A DNA stretch of 64,000 bases from Erythrobacter sanguineus. GTDB lineage: Bacteria > Pseudomonadota > Alphaproteobacteria > Sphingomonadales > Sphingomonadaceae. Shown piece by piece: positions 56,168-64,000 of the stretch; position 1 is the first letter of the stretch; each line of letters starts with the position of its first letter. The notes below the pieces were generated by a model. That model saw only the letters and a list, made by a program, of their open reading frames with translations. It was not told the DNA's origin and made no database searches. The stretch is from positions 62,001 through 126,000 of the forward strand of contig NZ_FRDF01000008.1 in NCBI RefSeq assembly GCF_900143235.1, read 5' to 3'. The position numbers and the translations under genes are program-made.

Positions 56168-57349
56168 TCAGAACACCTCGAACAGGCCTGCTGCGCCCAT
56201 GCCGCCGCCGACGCACATGGTCACGACGACATATTTCGCGCCGCGACGCTTGCCTTCGATCAGCGCGTGGCCGGTGCAACGTGCGCCGGTCATGCCATAG
56301 GGGTGGCCGATCGAGATCGAGCCGCCGTTGACGTTGAGGATGTCGTTATCGATGCCCAGCTTGTCGCGGCAGTACAGCACCTGCACCGCGAAGGCCTCGT
56401 TGAGTTCCCACAAGCCGATGTCGTCCATCTTGAGGCCGGTTGCTTTAAGCAGCTTGGGGATGGCGAAGACCGGGCCAATGCCCATTTCGTCAGGCTCGGT
56501 GCCCGCCACCGCCATGCCGACATAGCGGCCGAGCGGCTGAAGGCCCTTCTGTTCGGCGAGCTTGGCTTCCATCAGCACGCTGGCCGAGGAACCATCCGAC
56601 AACTGTGAGGCGTTGCCAGCGGTGATGCACATCCCCGGGCCCATGACGGGCTGGAGCGATTGCAGGCCTTCGAGTGTGGTCGAGGGGCGGTTGCCTTCAT
56701 CCTTGGCAAGCGTGATTTCCTGATGGCTGACTTCGCCGGTTGCCTTGTCCTTCACCGCCATGGTGGTGGTGACCGGGACGATTTCGGCATCGAAACGCCC
56801 GGCTTCCTGCGCGGCCGCTGTGCGCATCTGCGATTGCAGGGCGTATTCGTCCTGCGCCTCGCGGCCGATATTGTAACGCTTGGCCACGGTTTCTGCCGTG
56901 CCGAGCATCGGCATGTACACGTCCTTGTGCATCGCGATCAGCGAACGATCGGGCGCAACGCGCATTTCCGGCGTCTGCACCATCGAGATCGAATCCTGAC
57001 CCCCGCCGACGACGATATCCATATTGTCGACGATGATCTGCTTGGCCGCGGTGGCGATGGCCATCAGGCCGGACGAACACTGGCGGTCGATGGTCTGGCC
57101 CGAAACGCCCACCGGACAACCGGCGCGCAGCGCGACCTGGCGGGCGATGTTGCCCGCCTGCGTGCCCTGGGTGAGGACTGCGCCCCACACCACATCGTCG
57201 ATGGTGCCGGCATCGATGCCCGCACGCTCAATGGCGGGGGCAAGGCTGTAGGCGCCGAGCGTGGCGCCCGGCGTGGCGTTGAAGGCGCCCTTGTAAGCGC
57301 GCCCGATCGGCGTGCGGGCGGTGGAGACGATAACGGCGTCACGTGCCAT
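56168..57349 (-). CDS. Acetyl-CoA C-acyltransferase (thiolase)
   Basis: The thiolase cleaves 3-ketoacyl-CoA or condenses acetyl-CoA. The 393-residue product has the nucleophile Cys in [22 protein letters not shown], the catalytic His in [13 protein letters not shown] and the second Cys in [14 protein letters not shown]. The ATG at 57349 follows AAGGATACCCCC. It lies on the minus strand after a MaoC-type gene with a 110-base gap that carries a hairpin. Chain-length preference cannot be read from the sequence. Confidence 0.95.
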   Translation of the reverse strand: MARDAVIVSTARTPIGRAYKGAFNATPGATLGAYSLAPAIERAGIDAGTIDDVVWGAVLTQGTQAGNIARQVALRAGCPVGVSGQTIDRQCSSGLMAIATAAKQIIVDNMDIVVGGGQDSISMVQTPEMRVAPDRSLIAMHKDVYMPMLGTAETVAKRYNIGREAQDEYALQSQMRTAAAQEAGRFDAEIVPVTTTMAVKDKATGEVSHQEITLAKDEGNRPSTTLEGLQSLQPVMGPGMCITAGNASQLSDGSSASVLMEAKLAEQKGLQPLGRYVGMAVAGTEPDEMGIGPVFAIPKLLKATGLKMDDIGLWELNEAFAVQVLYCRDKLGIDNDILNVNGGSISIGHPYGMTGARCTGHALIEGKRRGAKYVVVTMCVGGGMGAAGLFEVF

Positions 57350-57427
57350 GGGGGTATCCTTAATTAAGAGGGAGCGAGCCTCCGTGCAGGCGGGGGCCTC
57401 GTTAGGGGGGGCGCTGACCCGATTGCG

Positions 57428-57447
57428 GTTCCCGCCTTCGCGGGAAC
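57428..57447. repeat. Palindromic element between maoC and thiolase genes
   Basis: GTTCCCGC-CTTC-GCGGGAAC is a perfect 8-base stem. It looks like the CCCGC/GCGGG palindromes scattered in this kind of genome. A TTAATTAA sequence lies at 57360-57367. Confidence 0.6.
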
Positions 57448-57459
57448 TCACCGATCAGT

Positions 57460-57909
57460 TTAGACGAAGAACAGCGTCATCCATTCGCAGATCAGGGCGG
57501 GCTTGTCCTCGCCTTCGATCTCGATCGTGATCTCGACCGTCTGCTGCCACTGGCCGGGGCGCTTTTCCGCCATTTCCAGCAGCTTCCAGTGGCCGCGGAT
57601 ACGCTTGCCGGAACGGACTGGGGCGATGAAGCGGGTCTTGTTGCCGCCGTAGTTGACCGCCATCTTGATCCCGTCAACGCGCGGCATATCGCTGTTGGCG
57701 CTGAGGTAGGGGATCATCGACAGGGTGAGAAAGCCGTGGGCGATGGTGCCGCCGAACGGGGTCATCTTCGCGGCTTCTTCGTTGACGTGGATGAACTGGT
57801 GGTCACCGGTCGCCTCGGCGAACTGGTTGATGCGTTCCTGGCTCATTTCGGCCCATTCGCTGGTGCCGATATTCTCGCCGACCTTGGCGGCCAATTCCTG
57901 CGGGGTCAT
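57460..57909 (-). CDS. MaoC-family dehydratase
   Basis: The 149-residue hot-dog protein has the hydratase-type motif GDHQFIHVNEEAAKMTPFGGTIAHGFLTLSM, with Asp and His in the expected places. It probably hydrates enoyl-CoA substrates. The ATG at 57909 follows GAGGAGGAAACC. The thiolase lies downstream on the same strand, so a short beta-oxidation-type pair is likely. Confidence 0.92.
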   Translation of the reverse strand: MTPQELAAKVGENIGTSEWAEMSQERINQFAEATGDHQFIHVNEEAAKMTPFGGTIAHGFLTLSMIPYLSANSDMPRVDGIKMAVNYGGNKTRFIAPVRSGKRIRGHWKLLEMAEKRPGQWQQTVEITIEIEGEDKPALICEWMTLFFV

Positions 57910-58020
57910 GGGTTTCCTCCTCTGATTCGCGCCGGCGCAATCCCATGCCGCCGCGCGCATTTTCCGGAGGCTTCATGGCGCATCATCGGAGGCAGCGCAA
58001 CGCCCCTGCCTGCCGGGCCG

Positions 58021-59403
58021 TCATGCCGCTACGGCACCGCGCATCTTGCCGCCGATGGCCGCGCGCCGCCTTTCATTGCGCTCGTGCTGGCGCTGCGCCG
58101 AATCGATCCGCGCGCAATAGGAATTGAGTCCGATCTGCAGCCCCACCAGCATCAGCATCACCGGCTGGTAGCCAATCCCCTGGAACAGCGCGCCGACAAG
58201 ATAGATCAGCGCGCCCATCTGCAGCGCGGCGGCAAAGGGCGCAATCCATACCTCATCTTCGCCCTGCGCCCCCTTCCAGCGGCGATAGATCCGCTCCATC
58301 TGCCACAGGCCCAGCGCGTGCAGCGAGAGCCAGATCGCAAGCCCCGGCCAGCCCTGTTCGCCGAGCAACTCGAACACCGATGAATGGAACGCACGGCCTT
58401 CGTCGACCACTTGCTTGTATGTCACGCTGGTGCTGTTGCCGGACACTTCCTTGACCTGCATGACATAGGCAAAGCGATTGGCGCGAAAGGAATCGAACCC
58501 GCCGCCCAGCGGCTTTTCGGCGACGTAATCAAGCGTCCATTGCCACACGGCCATCCTGGTCGAGGCGCTTTCGTCGCCGCCCGGTTCTGCAATCGTCGCC
58601 ATGCGATCATAATAGCTCTGCGGCAGGAACGGCAGCGCCACGAGGCCCAGCATTCCAGCCCCGGCGATGAACAGCAACCGCTTGCGGGTGTAGCGCAGCA
58701 GCAGCACGCCGAGCGCGGCGATGCAGAGCAGGCCGGTCCGCGCCTCGGTGCCGATCGGCACCAGCAGGCAGGCGAAGGTCAGCGCTGCGGCAAAGGCGGT
58801 CACCATCCAGTGCGGCTTTAAGATCGTCCCGTGGCGGGTGAACCACCAGATCATCGGGATCAACCCGATCGCGACCGTCGCCAAAGTCGAACTTTCATAG
58901 ATCCCGCTATTGTCATCGACGAAGAAGTTGAGGCTATCATACCCGCCCCCGCCCAGCACGGTTTTCATCCCGGCACCGATCACGATGGTGGCAATCGCCA
59001 GAACCAGCATCAGCGCCAGAGCCTCGATCCGGACGCGGGTGGTGAGGGTGAAGGGCAGGAAAATCGCGAACAGCAGCGCCTTCCACACCCATTCCCACTT
59101 GGTCGCGGCGTCCTCGGGAAAATCGGCATTCCCGGTGCTCCACCAGCAATAGACCAGCAGCGCCAGCAGCAAGCCCTGCCGGATCGAAAAGCGCCCGCCT
59201 TCCTTGCGGTCGAGCACCAGCCAGCCGCCGAAGGCAGCGGCAAAGGCGATCAGCGAAACCGGCAGGGTGGTGATCAGCGAATAGCCGATGCGCTGGGGCG
59301 CGAGGATATCGATATAGACATAGAGCAGCACCCACAGAAACGGGCGCTTCAGCCCGAGCAGCAGGACGTAGAAGATAAAGGCGAGGAAGATCAGATCCAT
59401 CAT
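58021..59403 (-). CDS. Putative O-glycosylation ligase, XrtA/exosortase A-associated
   Basis: The 460-residue protein has about ten hydrophobic segments and a large periplasmic loop (about residues 255-330) typical of O-antigen ligase/Wzy-type proteins. GGGFDSFRANRFAYVMQV and FELLGEQGWPGLAIWL match the exosortase A-associated O-glycosylation ligase group. It overlaps the small upstream gene by four bases. Exosortase itself is outside the window. It probably acts in exopolysaccharide or O-glycan assembly. Confidence 0.85.
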   Translation of the reverse strand: MMDLIFLAFIFYVLLLGLKRPFLWVLLYVYIDILAPQRIGYSLITTLPVSLIAFAAAFGGWLVLDRKEGGRFSIRQGLLLALLVYCWWSTGNADFPEDAATKWEWVWKALLFAIFLPFTLTTRVRIEALALMLVLAIATIVIGAGMKTVLGGGGYDSLNFFVDDNSGIYESSTLATVAIGLIPMIWWFTRHGTILKPHWMVTAFAAALTFACLLVPIGTEARTGLLCIAALGVLLLRYTRKRLLFIAGAGMLGLVALPFLPQSYYDRMATIAEPGGDESASTRMAVWQWTLDYVAEKPLGGGFDSFRANRFAYVMQVKEVSGNSTSVTYKQVVDEGRAFHSSVFELLGEQGWPGLAIWLSLHALGLWQMERIYRRWKGAQGEDEVWIAPFAAALQMGALIYLVGALFQGIGYQPVMLMLVGLQIGLNSYCARIDSAQRQHERNERRRAAIGGKMRGAVAA

Positions 59404-59633
59404 CCGGGATGGGTGTCCCCGATGTCAGCTGTGCCTTGCGCGTCCCTGTCCTTGCCGAGTGCCTGCCGCGCTGCACTTCGCCGTGCTTCGATGGCGGCCA
59501 GACGGTTGCGTTCCTGCTCGGATTTCATCCCCTCCAGCAGCGGATCGGCATCCAGATCATCGCGCAGCACGAGCCGCAGCAGCGCGATGGCCATGAGGGC
59601 ATGGCCGAGAGCAAGCGCGAAATAATCGATCAT
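59400..59633 (-). CDS. Small membrane protein upstream of the XrtA-associated ligase
   Basis: The 77-residue product has an N-terminal hydrophobic segment (YFALALGHALMAIALLRLVL) and a charged Ala/Arg-rich tail. Start ATG 59633 follows GGAGC at some distance. The four-base overlap with the ligase gene suggests translation coupling. No family is recognised. Confidence 0.55.
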   Translation of the reverse strand: MIDYFALALGHALMAIALLRLVLRDDLDADPLLEGMKSEQERNRLAAIEARRSAARQALGKDRDAQGTADIGDTHPG

Positions 59634-59725
59634 CGAAAGCGAAGCTCCAAAACGGGCCGTAAAGGCAGCTTTACCGTGCGCCGGTTGACGCCACGTTAAG
59701 CACACCTGCGTTAGGCGCCTGCCCC

Positions 59726-60994
59726 ATGACCCGCGTGCTCCACGTCCTCGACCACTCGCTGCCGCTCCACAGCGGCTACACCTTTCGCACCCGCGCCATT
59801 CTGAAGGCGCAAGCGGGGCTGGGTCTGGAGGTGCGCGGGATCACCGGGCAGCGCCACAATCTGGAAGCGGCGGATGGCGGCTCACCCGAAGAAGCCGACG
59901 GGCTGATCTTCCACCGCACGCCCGGCCTGCCCGAAGGCCCGCCGCCGTTTCGCGAGCTGGGCGAGATTTCCGCGCTGGACAGCGCCATTCACGCGCTCGC
60001 GCAGGAATGGCGGCCCGATATCATCCACGCCCATTCGCCCGCGCTGTGCGGCGCGGCGGCGCAGCGGGCTGCGCGCGCGCTCGGTGTGCCCTTCGTCTAT
60101 GAAATCCGCGCCTTCTGGGAAGATGCCGCAGTCGGCAACCTCACCGGCACCGAGGGCAGCCTCAAATACCGCCTGACCCGCGCGCTGGAAACGCGGGTGG
60201 CGCGGGCGGCGGATGCGTTGTTCACCATCTGCCACGGGCTCAAGAATGATCTGATCGCGCGCAGCATTGCCCCTGACCGGATCGGAATCATGCCCAACGG
60301 GGTCGATCTCGACCTGTTCGGCGAACCCGGGCTGCGCGACGATGCGCTGGCGGCAGAACTGGGACTGGCGCCGGATGGGCCGGTAATCGGCTATATCGGC
60401 AGCTTCTACGCCTATGAAGGCGTCGATGATCTGATCGCCGCCATGCCGATCCTACGGCAATCGCACCCCGATGCGCGGCTGCTGCTGGTCGGTGCTGGCC
60501 CGATGGCCGATGCATGGCGCGCGGCGGCTGCCGCTCTGCCCGAACCTGACGCGGTGATCTTCACCGGCCGCGTGCCGCACACCGAGGTCGAACGGTATTA
60601 TTCGCTGGTCGATGTGCTCGCCTATCCACGCAAAGGGCAGCGCCTCACCGACCTCGTCACCCCGCTGAAGCCGCTGGAAGCCATGGCCCAGCGCCGGCTG
60701 GTCGCGGCATCGAGTGTCGGCGGCCACCGCGAACTCATCACCGACGGCGAAACCGGCACGCTGTTCGCGCCCGACGATCCCGCCGCCTGCGCCGCGGCGC
60801 TCGCCCGGATGCTCGATGCGCGCGGGGCATGGGAAGCGATCAAGGATCGCGCTGTCGCCCATGTCCGCACCCGCCACGACTGGGCCGCGAATGCGCGCCA
60901 TTATCTGTCTGTTTACCATCTTTTGCTAGCCGGAGATCGCCCCAATCCCGCCGCTGATCGCGCGGGGTCAGGGTTTGAACGAAAGGCGGGATAA
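59726..60994 (+). CDS. Glycosyltransferase, XrtA/PEP-CTERM-associated type
   Basis: The 422-residue GT4-type protein starts MTRVLHVLDHSLPLHSGYTFRTRAILKAQ, the start of the exosortase-associated glycosyltransferase group. It has the conserved PNGVDLDLF, GYIGSFYAYEGVDDLI and KPLEAMAQRRLVAASSVGGHRELI. Start ATG 59726 is divergent from the small gene at 59633. With the ligase it forms part of a polysaccharide locus whose exosortase lies elsewhere. Confidence 0.92.
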   Translation: MTRVLHVLDHSLPLHSGYTFRTRAILKAQAGLGLEVRGITGQRHNLEAADGGSPEEADGLIFHRTPGLPEGPPPFRELGEISALDSAIHALAQEWRPDIIHAHSPALCGAAAQRAARALGVPFVYEIRAFWEDAAVGNLTGTEGSLKYRLTRALETRVARAADALFTICHGLKNDLIARSIAPDRIGIMPNGVDLDLFGEPGLRDDALAAELGLAPDGPVIGYIGSFYAYEGVDDLIAAMPILRQSHPDARLLLVGAGPMADAWRAAAAALPEPDAVIFTGRVPHTEVERYYSLVDVLAYPRKGQRLTDLVTPLKPLEAMAQRRLVAASSVGGHRELITDGETGTLFAPDDPAACAAALARMLDARGAWEAIKDRAVAHVRTRHDWAANARHYLSVYHLLLAGDRPNPAADRAGSGFERKAG

Positions 60995-61001
60995 CAGGCG
61001 C

Positions 61002-61967
61002 ATGATGGGCCGGAGGAACCACAAGACGGATCGCCGCACGCAGGGCAAGCCGCAGCGCCGGACGCGAACGCCACTGGTCGCCCACCGCGCGTTCGCACCG
61101 CTGCTGGGTGTTTGGGGTGCAGCGCTGGGCGGACTGGTGACAGTGGTTCTGCCACAAGCCACGGTGCTGGCTGGCGCGGCGAACCTCGGTCTGGGTGCGC
61201 TCGGCGGACTCGGTCGGTTTGCGCTTGCAGGCGCAGCCGCGCTGGTGCTGGGCGGCACCTTGTTCGTGGGCGCCCGCACGCTGACCCGCAAGGCCCGACG
61301 CACGGATGATACGCCTTCGATCGCGGCAATGGCGATGCGCCATGTGCGCATGATCGATCCGATGAAGGAACTGGGCAGCAGCAGTCTCGACGAACCGGTC
61401 GAATGCATGCCCTTTGCCCTCGGAGGCAAAGCGCCCGAACCAGAGGCCGAACCGCAGGCGGGCACGATCCCCGCGCATCAGGCCGACGATATGCCCCCGC
61501 CGCGCGAGCTCGACCTCGCGCAGTTCGCTGTCATGCCCGGCCGCAATGCCGTGTGGGTCGTGGACGAGACCACCCCTGCGGCGCCGGCCCGTCCCACGCC
61601 CGAACCGGTGCCCGAACCCCTATCTGCATCGGCACCCTCCCCGGTCGCCATCCCTGCCGCATCCCGTCCCGCCGGTCGTCCTGCCAGCCGCCCCGCCAGT
61701 CACTCGGCCATCGAACACCTGCGTGCGGTGCCGCCGGGCGAACTCAGCCTGATCCAGATGGTCGAACGCTTTGCCGCCGCACTGCACGAACATCAGGCCG
61801 CCGCCGAGCGGCGCGCGGATCATAATGGCCCCGCCGATCGCGACGCGGCCCTCGCACAGGCGCTCAAGGCGCTTGCCTCGTTCAGCCCCGAGGGGCACGG
61901 CGAGCCTGAAACCGCGCCGCTGCGCGATGCTCTGGCACGTTTGCAGGAACTGCGCGGCGCGGCCTGA
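61002..61967 (+). CDS. Membrane-anchored hypothetical protein
   Basis: The 321-residue product has a basic N-terminus and two hydrophobic segments (about residues 32-50 and 60-95, with LGLGALGGLGRFALAGAAALVLGG). A long Pro/Ala-rich linker and a helical end with SLIQMVERFAAALHEHQAAAERRA follow. The start ATG 61002 lies seven bases after the glycosyltransferase stop, suggesting co-transcription. No family is recognised, and a link to the polysaccharide genes is only positional. Confidence 0.65.
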   Translation: MMGRRNHKTDRRTQGKPQRRTRTPLVAHRAFAPLLGVWGAALGGLVTVVLPQATVLAGAANLGLGALGGLGRFALAGAAALVLGGTLFVGARTLTRKARRTDDTPSIAAMAMRHVRMIDPMKELGSSSLDEPVECMPFALGGKAPEPEAEPQAGTIPAHQADDMPPPRELDLAQFAVMPGRNAVWVVDETTPAAPARPTPEPVPEPLSASAPSPVAIPAASRPAGRPASRPASHSAIEHLRAVPPGELSLIQMVERFAAALHEHQAAAERRADHNGPADRDAALAQALKALASFSPEGHGEPETAPLRDALARLQELRGAA

Positions 61968-62242
61968 AACCCGCGCCAATCACGCAAATCCTGCAACCCG
62001 CACAGGCAATTGATGCCTTGCACGCAATCTAACGATAGTCAGGCTAGGCCGCCGAGAAATATTGCTTCGCGCAAACCCATTGCCAAATCCGCTTCCTGTC
62101 GGCATGAGGGGGCCGAAACCGGGCATGATCGGCCGCCCGCGGCCAGACGTGCCCTATTGACCTGCCGGTAAGCGCGCGTCGCCTGTGAGCATCAATGCCC
62201 GCAAAGCGCGCCTGTCGGCATCTGACAGATCGGACTTTTGCC
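61968..62242. promoter_or_regulatory. gltB upstream region
   Basis: This 275-base gap has no recognised gene. It contains an 11-base direct repeat CCTGTCGGCAT (62095-62105 and 62211-62221) and a CTGTC/GACAG inverted repeat at 62212-62228, 15 bases before the start codon. It presumably holds the gltB promoter. I could not place -35/-10 boxes with confidence. Confidence 0.35.
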
Positions 62243-64000
62243 ATGGGATACCCCGTCTCCCAGGGTCTTTATGACCCCCGTAACGAACATGACGCCTGCG
62301 GTGTGGGCATGGTTGCGCACATCAAGGGCGCAAAAAGCCATGGAATCGTGCGCCAGGCGCTCGAGATTCTCGAAAAGCTCGATCATCGCGGCGCGGTGGG
62401 CGCGGATCCGTTGCTGGGCGATGGCGCAGGGCTGCTGATCCAGATTCCCGATCCGCTGATCCGCCGCTGGGCGGAGGGGCGCGGCCATGATCTGCCCGAT
62501 TCCGGCGATTATGCGGTGGCGATGTGTTTCCTGCCGCAGGACGAGGCCGCGCGCCAGTTCGTCAAGGCGCGGATGGAAACCTTCACCGCCAAGGAAGGCC
62601 AGCGCTTCGTCGGCTGGCGCGACGTGCCGACCACGCAGATCGGATTGGGGGCCGCCGTGATCGCCTCGATGCCGGTGATCGAAATGGCGGTGATCGCCCG
62701 CGGCGCGAATTGCGCCGATCAGGACGCCTTCGAACGCAAGCTGCTGGTGATCCGCAAGCAGGTGCAGAACCCGCTGGCGCAACTTGCCGAACGGCACGAC
62801 CTGCCCGGCCTTGTCGAAACCTACCTGCCAAGCTTTTCGAGCCGCACGATCGTGTACAAGGGCCTGCTGCTGGCGACGCAGGTGGACAGTTTCTACGATG
62901 ATCTGCGCGATCCCGAATGCGTTTCGGCGCTGGGCCTGGTCCATCAGCGGTTTTCGACCAACACCTTCCCCAGCTGGCGGCTGGCCCACCCGTTCCGCCT
63001 GATCGCGCATAATGGCGAGATCAACACGGTGCGCGGCAACGTCAACTGGATGAACGCCCGCCGCCGCACGATGGAAAGCGAGTTGCTCGGCCCCGATCTC
63101 GACAAGATGTGGCCGATCATCCCGCACGGCCAATCGGACACGGCGTGCCTCGACAACGCTTTGGAACTGCTGATCGCGGGCGGATACAGCCTTGCCCATG
63201 CGATGATGATCCTGATCCCCGAAGCCTGGGCGGGCAATCCGCTGATGGATCCCGACCGGCGCGCCTTTTACGAATATTACGCCGCGCTGATGGAGCCGTG
63301 GGACGGTCCGGCGGCGGTGTGCTTTACCGATGGCCGCCAGATCGGCGCCACGCTGGATCGCAACGGGCTCAGGCCTGCGCGCTACTGCGTCACCAAGGAT
63401 GATATCGTCTGTCTCGCTTCGGAAAGCGGTGTGCTGCCGTTTGCCGAGGAAGACATCGTGCGCAAGTGGCGGCTGCAACCGGGCAAGATGCTACTGATCG
63501 ACCTCGAACAGGGCCGCATCATCGAGGATGACGAGCTGAAGGCCGATCTCGCCAAGGCCGAGCCCTATGCCCAGTGGCTCGAACAGGCGCAGTACAAGCT
63601 TGAAGACATCACCGACATCATCCCCGAACTCAGCGCGATCCCGGCTGAGGAAAGCACGCTGCTCGAACGCCAGCAGGCATTCGGCTACACGCAGGAAGAT
63701 ATCGGCCGCTTCCTTGAGCCGATGGCGGTGCAGGGGGATGATCCGATCGGTTCGATGGGCACCGATACGCCGATTGCGGTGCTATCCGACCGTTCGCGCC
63801 TGCTCTACGACTATTTCAAGCAGAACTTCGCGCAGGTCACCAACCCGCCGATCGATCCGATCCGCGAAGAACTGGTGATGAGCCTGACCAGCATGATCGG
63901 CCCGCGCCCCAACCTGCTGGGCCATGATGCCGGCACGCACAAGCGGCTGGAGGTCGATCAGCCGATCCTCACCAACGAGGATCTCGCCAAGATCCGTTCC
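62243..64000 (+). CDS. gltB: Glutamate synthase large subunit (partial, 5' part)
   Basis: GltB makes glutamate from glutamine and 2-oxoglutarate with NADPH through the small subunit. 586 residues are present; the enzyme is about 1500. The start reads MGYPVSQGLYDPRNEHDACGVGMV, where the Cys becomes the N-terminal nucleophile after propeptide removal. The glutaminase domain holds FSTNTFPSWRLAHPFRLIAHNGEINTVRGNVNWM, typical of class II amidotransferases. The synthase and FMN domains lie beyond 64000. The frame runs uninterrupted to the end of the window. Confidence 0.97.
   Translation, partial: MGYPVSQGLYDPRNEHDACGVGMVAHIKGAKSHGIVRQALEILEKLDHRGAVGADPLLGDGAGLLIQIPDPLIRRWAEGRGHDLPDSGDYAVAMCFLPQDEAARQFVKARMETFTAKEGQRFVGWRDVPTTQIGLGAAVIASMPVIEMAVIARGANCADQDAFERKLLVIRKQVQNPLAQLAERHDLPGLVETYLPSFSSRTIVYKGLLLATQVDSFYDDLRDPECVSALGLVHQRFSTNTFPSWRLAHPFRLIAHNGEINTVRGNVNWMNARRRTMESELLGPDLDKMWPIIPHGQSDTACLDNALELLIAGGYSLAHAMMILIPEAWAGNPLMDPDRRAFYEYYAALMEPWDGPAAVCFTDGRQIGATLDRNGLRPARYCVTKDDIVCLASESGVLPFAEEDIVRKWRLQPGKMLLIDLEQGRIIEDDELKADLAKAEPYAQWLEQAQYKLEDITDIIPELSAIPAEESTLLERQQAFGYTQEDIGRFLEPMAVQGDDPIGSMGTDTPIAVLSDRSRLLYDYFKQNFAQVTNPPIDPIREELVMSLTSMIGPRPNLLGHDAGTHKRLEVDQPILTNEDLAKIRS

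Noticed and set aside
61930-61950. TGGCAC..TTGC resembling a sigma-54 promoter
   Set aside because: Spacing between the GG and GC elements is wrong, and it lies inside a coding region.

Overview
The window is a GC-rich, densely coded stretch of an alphaproteobacterial chromosome, most likely from the order Sphingomonadales and perhaps Erythrobacteraceae (Erythrobacter/Porphyrobacter type). This placement is inferred from gene content: CtrA, a DUF4167 protein, a small HIG1-like twin-helix protein, XrtA-associated polysaccharide genes and a bacterial CDC48. No rRNA, tRNA, CRISPR, prophage or insertion sequence was recognised. The region is mostly core genome.

Layout. 1-8.7 kb is the conserved cluster dnaA (partial) - rpsT - mutM - ubiE - ubiB - coaBC - dut, an order known near the replication origin of Caulobacter. 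8.8-14.8 kb holds envelope and secretion genes: trpS-murJ-secB on the minus strand, and a Tim44-like gene, mltA and smr on the plus strand. 15-19 kb carries exported proteins: a DUF305/LVIVD metal-binding beta-propeller candidate, a class A beta-lactamase-like hydrolase and an Ala-rich repeat lipoprotein. 19.3-24.7 kb has polA, a perfect parS centromere site and cdc48. 25.3-29.7 kb is a tightly overlapping acyl-CoA operon (scoA, HAD-type lipoprotein, scoB, alpha/beta hydrolase, CaiB-type CoA-transferase). A GbsR-type regulator follows, with two near-identical operators and a truncated target gene.

30.5-40 kb holds DUF418, metK, lnt, DUF4167, prmC-prfA, hisS and ppa. 40.4-43.6 kb has lptB, rpoN and the cell-cycle master regulator ctrA, whose upstream region has three GANTC sites and a near-consensus CtrA box. 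43.7-55.2 kb holds an MscS channel, trmB, a Tat-signal DUF917 lipoprotein, maeB, mutS, a 3-hydroxybutyryl-CoA dehydrogenase, a PduO-type adenosyltransferase, a HIG1-like protein and gluQ. 55.4-64 kb has an HNH nuclease, a thiolase, a MaoC protein, XrtA-associated ligase and glycosyltransferase genes, and the 5' part of gltB.

Themes. (1) Replication and cell cycle: dnaA, parS and ctrA lie within 43 kb, with methylation-type GANTC sites upstream of dnaA and ctrA. (2) Short-chain acyl-CoA metabolism: scoAB, CaiB-type transferase, thiolase, MaoC and hydroxybutyryl-CoA dehydrogenase. (3) Envelope biogenesis: murJ, mltA, lnt, lptB, secB and the XrtA genes. The most interesting points are the parS site next to an archaeal-type CDC48, the duplicated GbsR operator with its truncated membrane gene, the ctrA promoter architecture, and several unusual domain combinations.
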